Assembly (NCBI RefSeq): GCF_001638985.1
Contig: NW_017265168.1
Span: 62,001 to 126,000 of the forward strand
Length of the DNA stretch: 64,000 nt
Direction: 5' to 3'
DNA from: Phycomyces blakesleeanus NRRL 1555(-)
Lineage: Eukaryota; Mucoromycota; Mucoromycetes; Mucorales; Phycomycetaceae
In this document: one piece after another, positions 49,239 to 64,000 of the stretch
Layout: each line of letters opens with the position of its first letter
Position numbering within the stretch: position 1 is the stretch's first letter
Translations under genes and position numbers: made by a program
The notes under the pieces: model-generated
Seen by the model: only the letters and a program-made list of their open reading frames with translations
What the model was told of the DNA's origin: nothing
Databases searched by the model: none

Positions 49239-50114
49239 TTAGTAGAAAGTGGAGGGACGCTTGGCCAAGTAAAGCGAACGGTTGCCCTTCTCGGCACGCT
49301 GGACGCGGTGGGGAAGGGGGAAAGCAAGCTTGGGGGTCAAAAGCTGCTTGATGTACTGGCGACGGACATCGGCGTTCTTAACCTCAGCAACGCGGATGAT
49401 CTGGACAGATCTGAAGCGAGCACGGTGACGAGCGGCCATATCCTGGTAGCAAGTCTCAACAGCCTCGCAGCGAGACATCTCACGGTACTCCTTGTACATG
49501 TTGTGAGTGCCGGAGCGAGAGTCGTAACGGAGCCAGATACCGAAGTTCTTGATCTGCTCGGGGCGCTTCTCGGAGATCTCGTTGACAGAGACGATCTCAC
49601 CAGCGGCCTTCTTGACCTTGCGGAGCTTCTTCAAGAAGTACCAGAAACGGGACTTGGCAACGACGGTGTTGGGGGCGAAGATGCGCATGCGGAAGAGCTT
49701 GGGGGCAACCTCCTTAGCGGAAGGGAGCTTACGACCAACCACCTAATGACACATGGTTAGTCTTTCGTTCAATGCCGGTCCAATTCGTCGTTAGTAATTT
49801 ACCTGATATTCGTGGAACTATACGTCGAAAAATTAAACATATTAGTAAAACAGTTGGTTGTAATTCATGAAATGTGTAATTAGGCATTCTACTGAGCTCT
49901 GAGCCCAAACCGACTCCAGAGTGCAACAATGCATATACACAAGCACACCCGCACATACACATAGAGACACAGAGACAAGCCAAGGTCAAAGTGCGTGTAG
50001 AGTATTGTGCGGGTTTGCCGTATTGGATGGATGTATGGATGGATGGATGTACCTCTTTATCACATCCAACTACCCCACCATATATTAAAAGGTCAATGTA
50101 CTTACTCTAGCCAT
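49239..50114 (-). CDS. RPL20: 60S ribosomal protein eL20 (L18a)
   Basis: Minus-strand coding exons 50106-50114 (ATG plus two codons), 49803-49817 (15 nt) and 49239-49742 give 175 residues. The product begins [16 protein letters not shown], matching yeast Rpl20 (MAHFKEYQVIGRRLP), so the 15-nt microexon encoding FHEYQ is needed. Core motifs include [30 protein letters not shown] and [21 protein letters not shown]. Introns are 288 and 60 bp. C-ending codons indicate high expression. A TATA-like TATAAAAG (50232-50239) and CCGG words lie upstream. It shares its promoter region with RIX7. Confidence 0.95.
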
Positions 50115-50533
50115 TGGACTTGAAGGAAAGAGAGGAAGATTCATTGGTTCGCCATAGGCACACTTCCTTACGTTTCGCGGATCTGGAATGTCCGGACCGG
50201 GAAAGCCAAAATGCCGAAGTAAATTATCGGACTTTTATACTCAATAAAGATTAGAGAGTTTACCGGAGAGAAGGGTATGCTATCTAGGTGTACAAAACAC
50301 AGCAGTATATACGGCACAACAGATTTAGGGCGAGTCAAGTGAATTGCATATATGCTCTTCTGACAGCTGTATATTGTTTAGTGAAAAATACGAGGAAATG
50401 GCCAAAAAGAGAACCAAATGAGTAGATCAGTATTGCAAGTCACTTCACCAAGTGGGGTGGCTGAGTCCATTGTTCAGAAAAAAATGCGAGAGTGACAGGT
50501 CGGGATAACTCTTTTTTGTTCGACTTTTAAGCA
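50115..50533. promoter_or_regulatory. Divergent promoter shared by RPL20 (-) and RIX7 (+)
   Basis: 419 bp between two start codons. On the RPL20 side are TCCGGACCGG (50191-50200), TCGGACT (50227-50233) and TATAAAAG on the minus strand (50232-50239). TCGGACT and TCCGG also occur upstream of RPL38 in the same orientation. Sharing by a ribosomal protein and a ribosome-assembly ATPase suggests co-regulation; the sites are untested. Confidence 0.5.
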
Positions 50534-53692
<3,159 letters not shown>

Positions 53693-54790
53693 TAGTATAT
53701 ACATACATCCATATTTTATTACATACACATACACACACACACACACACCGAAAAACATACATAGTTTGGGGTCATTTTTGAATACAGGAATTTTTGTATA
53801 TACGGTTTCAATAATAATAAAAAAACAATCATAAAATATATTATATTTAAAGTAATGGTGTTCGTTAGCATAGAGATCACTTTATTCAGGAATAGAAGAA
53901 AGCCAATTATTACAAATTTAATTAGTTGATTAACAACAGCTTATTCGACATTGCTTATTAACGTTCTCAATAAGGTTATAGCTTATGTTTGGACAGTAGA
54001 GAGAAAGAGAGAGATATATGGAACTGACACATAGTGTTCTTGTAAGAGGCAATGCAACTAAAACTATTATTGTGAGGACATTCGAGTTGTATAGTATCTA
54101 AATCCAGGTTCATACCCAGTAAAGGCTTTCTATCCTTAATTGAGGCGTAACAAGGAACATTAAGTTACTTTGAGAGGATACGTTCTTAAGACAATAGATG
54201 TGCATTTCGATAGTTAGGATTAGTCAAAAAATATTTAGTTTAATAGGTGTATGTAGGTGAAAATCAGTTATCATAATGTGTAAATAAGAAAAGTGTCTTT
54301 AAAGAGATAAAAAAAAACAAGACACTTTATTGTTCGTTGCTAAACTTATTCTGATATAGCGTCTGCTACCTATTCGTCTTTCTTCTCTCGTCCACGATTC
54401 GTTCTCATTTTCTAATTTATTTTTTTTACTCGGAGGAGAGGTGGCTGACAACCACTACGCCCATCGTCTCAGTTTGAAAGGTACTCTTTTACCGAAGGGA
54501 AGTACATGAATCTTAAATTACTCAAGATCTATATTTGAAACCCCCTAATATAACTAGAAAAGTACTTGAGACATTCCATATAAAAGTAAATTTTATATTC
54601 ACATTTTTTTTACCCCAACTTCTTGTTTGTATTTTTCTTTTAAAAAAAAACAAAGGTACACATAATATACACATCATTTTCATGGAAAAAAAAAACTTCT
54701 CTCTCATGTCAGGTCTCTCTTTCTCTTTTATTTACAATATAGTCTCAGGTTTCTCTTGGGCAAAGAAGATTCTCTTTTATGTTTTCTCTC
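53693..54790. other. Convergent 3' spacer, RIX7 / SMC1
   Basis: About 1.1 kb. A CA microsatellite lies near 53724-53748. A patch at about 54355-54530 is noticeably less AT-rich than its surroundings, with small inverted repeats (GTACT...AGTAC, GTGGCTGAC...CCAC), but it has no convincing frame. It might be a non-coding RNA or UTR segment. Confidence 0.4.
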
Positions 54791-57700
54791 TCAATCTTGG
54801 TATTGATCCAACTATATAATAAATAGAACAATTTGTTAGTCATAAACCAAATTATCCTATGCAAAGATAAAAGTTACCTTCAATGTTAGTGTCTTGCTTG
54901 AATTGGCTTCTTGATCACGGTAGATACCGACTAAGCTATCTGCCTTTTCATATAGAGTGTTTTTAAGAGAAATGACGATAAATTGGAAGCTGTCGCTGGC
55001 ATGTTGACAGATATAATTGGCCACCATGGCCACATTAGTGTTGTCTAATGCTGCATCAACTTCATCCAAAACAAAGAACGGAGAAGGTCGATAACTAAAC
55101 AAAAGCAAATATAGAATTAGACAATTTAATTGCGTTTTCTTTTAAAAAATATATATAGTATAATGCAATAAAATGAAAGTATGTTTACCTGTGGATAGCT
55201 AACAAGAGGGCTAGTGCAGCCACACTCTTCTCACCACCAGACAGCAATTCCATATCACGGAAACGCTTCATAGGTGGCATAGCATGGTACTTGATACCTT
55301 CGAGATAAGGTTCATCAGAGTCTTCAAGGCTCAGGTAAGCAACACCACCGAGAGGGAAGGTTGCGCTCTTGGTGAGATCTTTATAGACTCTGTCAATCTG
55401 CTCAGAAATATGACTAAAGGCATCATAAAAGGCCTTGTATCTACAAAATAGAAAATACTGGGTTACAAAAAAATGTCTTTTTTTTTCTAGTCGTATTTAT
55501 TACCTTTTTTGCTTGACAGTGTTAAACTTTTCTTTTGCTTGCTTGGTGATTGTACGGGCAGTATCAAAAGCATCTTCGGCATCCTGAAGTCTTTGTTCGA
55601 CACCTTCCAGACGAGCAATAGCCTTGAGATTAGGGGCCATCTGGTCAATTTGAATGCTACGCTCTTTGATCTCGGCCTGGAACTCGCGTTCAAGGCGAGA
55701 GTCCCCATTGTTACGTTGCTCACTGCCCAAAGGACTAAAGTCAATTGCAACTTCCCAATCAGATGATCTGATAGATCTCTGTGAAGGTTGATCGACATCC
55801 ATGCTATCGGAACTTTGCTACAAATATGCATAATCATCTAAGAAATTGTTCTACTCATTTTTTTTTGCGAATCCTTACAGTTGCAACTTCATCCACCAGT
55901 AGATCTTCCATGTTGCCTCTAAGAAGAGGAAGAACAATCTCTTCAAGCTTGCATTTTCTGAAAATCGAAACACGTTCGGCGTGGACCTTTTCGACCTCGG
56001 TTTCAAACTTGGCCATTTCTTTGAGGTAGCCGTTTACATCCTGACCCTTACTCTCGAGGTCTCTTCTCAATTGTTCAATATTTCTTTGTTTTTCATCTTC
56101 GAGCTGAGTTTGTTCTTTCAATTCAGTTGTGAACTTGGAAAGATCGACAGTAAACTCTCTGATCTTTTTGTTCAAGTCTTCTCTTGCGAGCTCCAATTGA
56201 GCCAACGCCTCGGTATCTTGGGTGAAAAGGGTTTCCAGCTTTATCAGACGCTCAGCAAGATCACCAAGTTGTTCTCTTTCGAAAGATAATTGTGTTTCAA
56301 GACGTGAGCGTTGGGCAGAGAACTGAGCACGACGCTCAACAATTTTTTCACTCAAACCGAATTGAAGAGACTCGTATTCACGAATTGTGCGGACACCAAT
56401 GCTAGAGCAGAATCCAGAAAATATTCTATCTTCAATCACAGCCAACCTGTCTTCTACTTGTTCAATTGATATATTAATAGTTTCCAAGTCCTTTTTGGCC
56501 TATAATATTTCAATTTTGGTGTTAGAGAAGTCCGTAACTTTTGTATACATAATAAACTATAAACCAAATGTTGTGTGGGTTTACCTTTTCCAGCAAAGGC
56601 TCACTGTTTGCGATATTAGTTTGCAAATGCTGTGCTTCTCTGTTAACATCCATCAATCTATGTTCGGCAGCAGTCTAAATAAAATAGCATATATAATAGT
56701 AGTTTTGTTAATAAATCATATCATGCTTTCGGAATGGTATATACCACTTAAAATACTTACAATCTCTTCTTGTAGAACCTCCAATTGGGTTTGTAAGCCA
56801 GCACAGTCGCTCTTGGCTTGCTCTTCGGCACTACCCATACGTTTCTGTTTACTGAGTTCATTCAATTCAGCCATGAGCTTGTCGCGAGTACGCATCAAGT
56901 CTTCAACATCACGTTCGCTCCATCTGCTGGATCTCTGTGAGCTGGTTTGGCCACCGGTCATGAGACCACTGCGGTGAATAACTGTGCCATCCAAAGTTAC
57001 CGCCTTGACATCCTCGTTTTTTTCGTAGCATATATTTTTTGCGATAGCGATTGTATCACATACAAGAGTGTTTCCGCATGCATATTGTACAACTGATTCG
57101 TATTGCTTGTCGTACTGAATTACATCAAACGCCAAACGAGCACCTCGAGTATAATTGCGGAATCTATCATTGATAGATGGCACGCTAAGGCCGTTCAATG
57201 GTAAGAAAGTAGCTGTTCCCACACGTTGCTCTCGCATGTACTATTACCAACATAGAAATATATAAGCCAAGCCTAGTTTATCTAAATTGTCTTCCATTTT
57301 TTTTTACCTGAATACACTCCATTGCTGTCTTTTGATCGTCAACTACAATGGATTCCATGGTCTTACCCATAGTTGTAGCTACAGCCTCTTCATATTTGCG
57401 CTGAGTAGGTCTGCAGAGATCAACAAGTTTCCCGTGAACACCTGGGAATATCTGCTTCATCATAGCAAGACTTTCATTTGCTCGTCTTTCTTTTTCAGAC
57501 TCGCGTCTATCAGCATTAACTTCCAGAAGTTTGTTAAGGGTTACTTGCAGCCTTTCGTTTAATTCGACTTCTTTGCGCCTGTGAATACATAAAGCAAAAG
57601 TAATAGAAATGAATAAAAAAAATAATGGTGATAATAATAATAATAATTTGTCAGGTTACTCCTGTTGTTTATAATACTTGCTGTAAAGATGTACGTTCAC

Positions 57701-59717
57701 GGACCAATGCGTTGGCTTCTTGCTTACGGATGGTGAGTTGTTTCGTTAAGGCCTGAAGGTCGCCAGTCAAAATTGTGCCATCTTCGGTGATCTGCCGGCT
57801 GTCTTCGGCCAATTGTGCCAAGCGAGTTTTATTCTCTTCTAATTTGGACCGTTTACGCTCAACATCCTCAAGTTCCATCTTACGTTGACGTTGTAAATTA
57901 TGGAGCTGCTGCTGTTCTTCAACTGCTTCTATGCTAACTTTTTGCTTCCTGTGCATTTATTTTTAGGGTAAACACGAAGACAATTAGGCTTAACTGTAAT
58001 CAAAATGTGCCTGGGATTTACCTACAGTTGCTCATATTCATTCATCTGATCAAGGGTAAGTACAGGACCACGGGGAATATCGGTATTTGGCAAATTGGCT
58101 AATTAATTTTATTATTTGCTTTAGACAAAATTCAGAGAGAAAAAGTTGTTGTTTTGTTCTATTTGTTATGAATTTACCTTCATAAGACGTGCTTTCTATG
58201 TTAAGATTCTCCAAATCTTGTTCCAGTCCCTTAACTACCTCCAATTGCTTGTCATGATCACGTTTCACACGTTCACCGTTGGTCTTTGTTTGCTCAAGTC
58301 TCTTTTGAAGGTGGATAGCCTTCTCATCCATGCCAATCGTAGCTGGACGCTGTACATATCATTCTGTGATAAGTATATATTTCTTTCTATATAAATAAAT
58401 GTGCTGTTGTATTACCAACTCATTAAGATCGTTATTAATCTTTTTAATCTGTAATTCTCGTCGAGTACGTTCCATATGAATAGATGCTTGCTCTTTTCTA
58501 GCCATCTTGAATTGATCTTCAAGTTTAAGCTATGTATTTTTTTTTAAAAATATATATATATAAAATGATTATTTCTCGTTTCATTTAATTTTAACAAATT
58601 CTCCAATTATTTATTACCTGATCTTCGGTTGCACCCTCTGCAGAAATTTTCTTCTTTTCCGCATCTGCTTCAAGAACATGTATCTTTTGTTCTACATGGA
58701 ATAGCTTCCAAAGCAGATATTGTACAACAAGCTGTTTGCGCTCATCTACCAAAGCCTCAAATCGCTCGGCTTCGGTCTTTTGTTCCTGATACTGCTTAAT
58801 CTCTGATGAAACACCACGTTTCTTGTTAAATGCATGCGCACTGTTCTCAATGGCTCTTTCCTGTTCTTTTTGAAGTGTCTCATACTCTTCCTTAAAATCC
58901 CATGAGCTAGATCATCATTAAAGTAGAGCAAAAAAAATATTATCAGACTGATATCCACATGTGCACACGTACACGCAAGTATAAAAGAGATAAAGATATT
59001 TCTTCCTCTTATTATGCATATGCAATGCAGCTTATCGTGTCTTCTTTTTACCCGCTAATTTGTTCAATAAGACGTGTGAGGTCTTTAGGATTCTGACTGG
59101 CAACAGACTCGACATCACCTTGGAAAACCAAAAAGTTTTTGGCTTTCACCAAGATATTTTCTTTCTCGAGTGCTTTATTGTAATCTGCGTAGCTGACCTG
59201 TCTATCGTTTAGTCGGTATTCCGATTGTCCATTAGAGTTGACGATGCGCATAAACTTGATTTCATGCCCATGGTCATTTTCGTAAACAGCCAGAACATGA
59301 GCGCGACGCGGGGAGCGTATTGTTGAAGGTGTGTTATCATCTTCGCGCAACGCACTTGAGCGGTAAATCATGTCTTTAAGATTTTGTGAGCGCAGATGAA
59401 CAGCATGAACACCAAGGACAAATGAGATGGCGTCCATCAAATTGGATTTTCCTTTTTTGTTGATTTAACGATATTATTGTTGATTGTATAAGTATGTGTG
59501 CGTTATAGTGTGTATGTAGATTCAAAAGAACATGAGTTTGTGTTTAGATATAATTGTATATTGTAGATGCCTTAACGAATAATAGTTTTGTTTTCGTGTT
59601 TTATTTACCAGAACCATTGGGACCAATCACACTGGTAAATTTATGGAAAGGTCCTATAACTTGATTTCCTTTGTATGATTTGAAGTTCTCTACTTCAATA
59701 CGCACGAGTTTTCCCAT
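54791..59717 (-). CDS. SMC1: Cohesin subunit SMC1
   Basis: Fifteen minus-strand exons (59609-59717, 59052-59451, 58618-58906, 58416-58529, 58178-58349, 58026-58098, 57682-57948, 57308-57578, 56761-57240, 56585-56674, 55879-56499, 55504-55817, 55189-55440, 54878-55094, 54791-54811) give 1229 residues; human SMC1A has 1233. Walker A (GPNGSGKSN) spans the first intron. The hinge region has [16 protein letters not shown] and [13 protein letters not shown], flanked by two long coiled coils. The C-terminal head has [14 protein letters not shown] and [18 protein letters not shown]1 pairs with SMC3 in cohesin. SMC1-specific features are [17 protein letters not shown] and [12 protein letters not shown]. 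The intron at 57579-57681 uses a GC donor (GCAAGT), required by phase. The first intron ends in an A-rich acceptor. Confidence 0.95.
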
Positions 59718-60279
59718 GGTAATGAGTTAAATAGAATAAAGAACGCCTACAAAAGAATTGAAAGAAAGAAACGGAAAAAAAAATCAACAGGACCAAATCC
59801 GTAGTCCTTCGAACTTGGCGCGTTCTTGGTTTCTCTTCCACTTTATATTCCTCTATCTTTCACCCTTTTGATCCCGCTCTCTCCTGTGAATTTTATATTG
59901 TAGAGTTGACTCTTGTTTTATTTTTACGTTATAAATTCGATACTTTTTATTTATGTATTTATTTTAAATAATGATAATTATATTATAATAGAATCATCTT
60001 CACTGACTGATATACATATCATCCTAACCTACTTACACGCACCTACACCCATTACACACGCCATACGCACGCTTACGCGACGCGCCAAAGGTCAAAAAAT
60101 GGATGTCACATCAAGGGGAAACGGGTCGGGGTTTAATTTCCAAAAAAGGGTCTGAACGCAATAAAGACAAAGAGAGCGAGACAAGAGACAAGTGGCTTAC
60201 TTCTTGGCTCAGACAGGCAAGAAAACCCGTCCCTCCATTTCATCTTCTGCTTTGCTCCTTCCACACCTCATTTTACACC
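59718..60279. promoter_or_regulatory. Divergent promoter region, SMC1 (-) / TRM4 (+)
   Basis: 562 bp between two start codons. It has an AT-rich centre and a CT-rich stretch before TRM4 (about 60225-60279). The word GCGCGTTC / GACGCGCC near 59817-59825 and 60078-60085 resembles MluI-type G1/S boxes (ACGCGT-like), but the match is partial. No gene is seen; a chance open frame lies at 59913-60155. Confidence 0.4.
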
Positions 60280-63200
60280 ATGGCTATCAAAAAGGGCGGA
60301 CGTTACAACAGAAAGAAGACTCTTCGTGATGATGTACGCCTTTTCTTCTTCTTCTTAATAAACCTTTTTGAAAAATAAAATGAAACTTATACATGCTTGA
60401 AATTTGTCTTTTTTTTTTTTATTATAATCAAAATAATTATAATTACATTTACAGAAAAGAGATGGTTCGGCTCCTTATGACAGTAGTGACCGTAAACCCT
60501 CCCACTACAAGGATATTGTAAAGGAAAATGAGAACTTTAAGAGCTATTACAAGGTATTTTTTTTTCTTTCTTTCTTGAATTGCTCGAAAATTTGTAGGAA
60601 TTTATTCGAGTCAGGGAATTTACCATAATCAATTTGAATAGTCTCAGAACATTCTTTCAGACAGCGAATTCGAGACTTTCTACTCAGCACTCCAAACCAC
60701 ACTTCCTTCAACCTTTCGCATTACAGGTAGCAGAAGGTATAATTGCGCCATGTTTGCTTAATTCTGCTGCTGTTATGAAAGAAAAAGAAAATAACTCTTT
60801 TTTTCTTTTTTTTTCTGTTAATGATATTATAAAGTGCTGCTGTCCAGATCAGAGAGTTTATTGAGAATGTATACGTTCCAGAGATGCAGAACGTTATTGT
60901 AGACGGTGAAAAGTATCAACCCCCTAGTCCATTGGCTTGGTACCCCGATCAGTTGGGATGGCAAGTGAATGCTTCCCGTGCTATTCTCAGACGTTCGGCT
61001 GAGTTCAAGAAGTTTCACAAATTCATCGTTGCTGAGACAGAAGCTGTAAGAATAATAAATCGAGATCTAGTCAATTCACGGCAAAAGTTATCCATCTTTT
61101 TTTTGGAATTGAAAGGAAAATATATATATATATATATATGAAATTAATTATTATTATTTTTGTGGCAAAGGGTAACTTGAGCAGACAAGAGGCCGTCAGC
61201 ATGGTACCTCCTCTTCTTATGGACATCAAGCCTCACCAATGGGTAAATTAAGAACATTACACCTACTTTGTTTTGAAATTTAATTGTGTGTGCGTACATT
61301 TTTTTTTCTTGGTTCAGGTACTTGACATGTGCGCTGCTCCTGGTTCCAAGACTGCTCAGATCATTGAGGCCGTCCACGCCAACGATCTCTTGAACGAAGA
61401 GCCAAGTAAGTAAACTGACATTGGTTATAAGTTTGTTCCTGAATAACAGCGTATGTGGCTAAATGATTCTGTGTGTGTGTGTGTTTTATAGCTGGTTTGG
61501 TAGTTGCCAATGACTCTGATTACAAGCGTAGTCATATGTTGGTCCATCAAACAAAGAGACTTCAGTCACCTTGCTTCATGGCAACCAACCATGACGCTAC
61601 TCAGTTCCCTAATGTACATGTGCACAAGGAGGGCGAACAAGCACTTGCTTGGCAATTCGACCGCGTTCTGTGCGATGTTCCTTGCAGTGGTGACGGAACT
61701 CTTCGTAAGAACGAGAAGATTTGGAATGACTGGGGTAATGGTGCTGCAATTGCACTACACACAGTCCAGGTCCAGATCTTCTTGCGTGGCGCTCAGCTTT
61801 TGAAGGTCGGTGGTCGTGTTGTTTACTCGACCTGTTCCTTCAACCCTCTCGAAAACGAGGCTGTTGTAGCTGAGGTTCTGCGTCTTGCCGATGGTGCATT
61901 GGAAATCAAGGATGTTTCGGATCAGTTGCCTGCCCTTAAACGCCATCACGGTTTGAGCACTTGGAAAGTTATGACCAAGGATGGTCAGTACATCAACTCT
62001 GTTGACGAAATCGAGGATAGCCGCCAGCGTTCTCGCTTCCCTAAAAGTGCTTTCCCTCCTGCCAATGCTGATAGTCTGCATTTGGATCGTTGTCTGCGCA
62101 TTTACCCTCACGATCAGGATACTGGTGGATTCTTTGTGGCTGTATTTGAAAAGGTTAAGCCTATGACTGCTGCTGACCGGGCCCAGATTGCAAAGAGCGA
62201 GGGTAAAGAAGTTAGTTGGGCCGAGGTTGAGAAAGCTGAGGCTGAAGATGCCTCGTTGTTGGAGTCTGTAAAGGCTGCTGCAGGCGAAGATGTTGAGGTT
62301 GAAACTGAAACCACTGGAGGTGAAATTGCTATCCCAGTCAAGCGTACTCTTGAGGACAATCAGCAGAAGGATGCCAAGAAATCAAAGCCTGATGTGCCTG
62401 GAATTAAAGAAGCACCTTTTGATCTGATGAAGCCTGACAACCCAGATATTGATGAAATCAGGTAATATATAAATATTGCACAAAAAAATGTTAATACTCA
62501 AACTTGAAATGTATATATATATGCGTATATAGAAACTTTTATGGTATTGAAGCTGATTTCCCTCGCGATCAGTTCTTGCTCCGTTCTGAGGAAGTTGCAA
62601 AGAACAGAAGCATCTACTATATCAGCAAATCTGTCAAGGCTGTTTTGGAGGCTCCTGATATTGAGCGCCTCCATGTTGTAAACACAGGTGTCCGTCTATT
62701 TGTCCGTCAGGGTTCGCTGGTCGAAGGCGGATGTCCTTTCAGAGTGACTTCAGAGGGACTTCCTATGCTAGAGCGCATTATTTCTGAACGCCGTCGTGTC
62801 CATATTAACCACGCAGAGTTGAAGACTTTGTTGACCCAGGCGTTCCCTACCATTGATGAGTTCGAACCTGCCACTCAGACCAGACTCGCCGAAATGGGTA
62901 AGAAATTAATATCTTAATATGGATTTATAATTAGACAAAAAAAATGGGAAGATATGTATGTATGTGTTCTATTAGTATTAGTATTATTATTGTCAAGAAA
63001 GGTTTTTAGGTTAGGCTTTTGACCTGAGAAATTTATATTATTTGCACTTTTGTAGAGCGCGGTTGCTGCATTGTTCATATTGACCTGTCATCCGCCTCTG
63101 ATGCTGCGTAAGTTATTTTGTGCCATGCTGATATTTATTTATTTATTTATTTATTTATTCTAACCTTTATGTGTATATTTGAATGTCCAGCCCCGAGTCT

Positions 63201-63557
63201 ATTATCCCTATGACCTTGCCCGTCTGGAGAGGCAAGACTTCTCTTAATGTATTGATTAACAAGCAAGATAAGACGTAAGTAATAGATAGTTGGATCTTTA
63301 AACGATTTTGAATAATACCGTCAGAATTTTTCAAATCTACCGTATCTCAAATACATATATAAATATATATAATAACTTATTCTTGGGTTAATCTCCTATT
63401 TAGATCCCTCTGCCAGCGGATTTTTAACCTCACACCTGAAAAGACGCCTGCACATCTCCAAGAGAAGGCCACTGCCAACTACTTGAAGAAGGTTGAGGAG
63501 GATAAGAAGGCTGAAGAAGATAGACTGGCCCAGGAAAAAGAAGATTCTAGTGTATAG
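60280..63557 (+). CDS. TRM4: tRNA (cytosine-C5)-methyltransferase, NSUN2/Trm4 type
   Basis: Eleven exons (60280-60333, 60455-60553, 60648-60736, 60835-61045, 61171-61242, 61318-61405, 61492-62461, 62533-62897, 63056-63107, 63191-63274, 63404-63557) give 745 residues. The enzyme methylates cytosine C5 in tRNAs using S-adenosylmethionine. Motifs: PLAWYPDQLGWQVN, GNLSRQEAVSMVPPLL, the SAM-binding VLDMCAAPGSKT, motif IV DVPCSGDGT with one conserved Cys, and motif VI YSTCSFNPLENEA with the catalytic Cys. An acidic/Lys linker precedes the C-terminal domain. Exon 3 was placed at 60648-60736 because only these junctions restore FETFYSALQTTLPSTFRITG and the following REFIENVYVPEMQ. The N-terminus (KKGGRYNRKK) is basic, consistent with nuclear localisation. 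Confidence 0.94.
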
Positions 63558-64000
63558 AAGGATATGTTCCTTTATTTTATAATTACCCTTTCATCTATTA
63601 ACGTGTATATTGCAAAATCTTTTAAAATCATACAAGCCAGCAAGTTTCATGCAAATGTCCCAATATAACAAACCAATAAATAAATAAATGCATAAATAAA
63701 TAAAGAAGCAAATAAACAAATAGCCATGCGTGTTAAAGAATCCAAATGGTCAATCAACAAAGATTGTTAAGCCAAAACTCAATCCATTATTAGCCAAAAG
63801 GGCATTATGGTCCAAGCAAAGATGTAGATGAAAAAATAAATAAAGGAATATTGATTAAGCTAGTCTTGCTTGATAGTGCTCTATGCAGATTTCTGCTGCT
63901 GCTTTGATTGGCTAAATGTATCTTATGACGAAACCAACAATAAGCAATTGGCATTGAAACATGATTAGTATATATATATATATCACTGAATATACATCAC
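63558..64000. other. AT-rich 3' spacer at window end
   Basis: AAAT/AAATA runs at 63677-63720 and a TA run at 63968-63982. No gene is seen. Confidence 0.5.

Noticed and set aside
59913..60155. 80-codon frame in the SMC1/TRM4 divergent promoter
   Set aside because: Ile/Tyr/Asn-rich AT-driven translation with no family match.

Overview
The window reads as nuclear DNA of a filamentous early-diverging fungus, most likely in Mucoromycota. It has AT-rich spacers, many short introns (about 50-120 bp), codon usage that turns C-ending in highly expressed genes, an ATG101 gene, a GH18 chitinase, a Vac7 gene and a U12-type AT-AC intron. I cannot name the species from the sequence. Gene models were built by hand from reading frames, splice sites and family motifs. 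For every multi-exon model the exon phases add up to an intact reading frame.

Layout, left to right. 1-3143: 3' part of a GT2-like glycosyltransferase with a long acidic tail. 3358-4698: an apparently intact Tc1/mariner transposon. 5055-7716: Vac7 homologue. 8397-11484: Rgd2-type F-BAR/DEP/RhoGAP protein. 11749-12315 (-): ribosomal protein eL38. A 4 kb spacer follows. 16338-18761: cobalamin-independent methionine synthase. 20308-21336: LSM12, carrying the U12-type intron. 21885-23261: ATG101. 23788-25041 (-): mitochondrial phosphate carrier. A 3.1 kb spacer follows. 28177-31677: 2-oxoglutarate dehydrogenase E1. 32300-32863: Abitram/Simiate homologue. 33053-33094: short plant-type telomeric repeat block. 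33426-35373 (-): secreted GH18 chitinase. A 4.4 kb spacer holds possible decayed coding remnants. 39801-42138 (-): amino-acid/GABA-type APC permease. 44402-47086: alpha/beta-hydrolase fused to a capping-enzyme-like dual-specificity phosphatase. 47535-49047 (-): replication factor C subunit. 49239-50114 (-): ribosomal protein eL20, divergent from 50534-53692: RIX7/NVL AAA ATPase. 54791-59717 (-): cohesin SMC1, divergent from 60280-63557: TRM4/NSUN2 tRNA m5C methyltransferase. 63558-64000: spacer.

Functionally this is mostly housekeeping: translation and ribosome assembly (eL38, eL20, RIX7, TRM4, and perhaps LSM12), mitochondrial metabolism (OGDH E1, phosphate carrier), chromosome maintenance (SMC1, RFC), and vacuole, autophagy and polarity (Vac7, ATG101, Rgd2). 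eL20 and RIX7 share one divergent promoter, which suggests co-regulation for ribosome biogenesis. The two ribosomal-protein genes also share short CCGG/TCGGACT words upstream.

The most unusual items are the AT-AC intron, the hydrolase-phosphatase fusion, the perfect-ended Tc1 element, the TTTAGGG-type interstitial repeat, the 15-nt microexon in eL20 and the nested palindrome upstream of methionine synthase. No tRNA, rRNA or CRISPR array was recognised.
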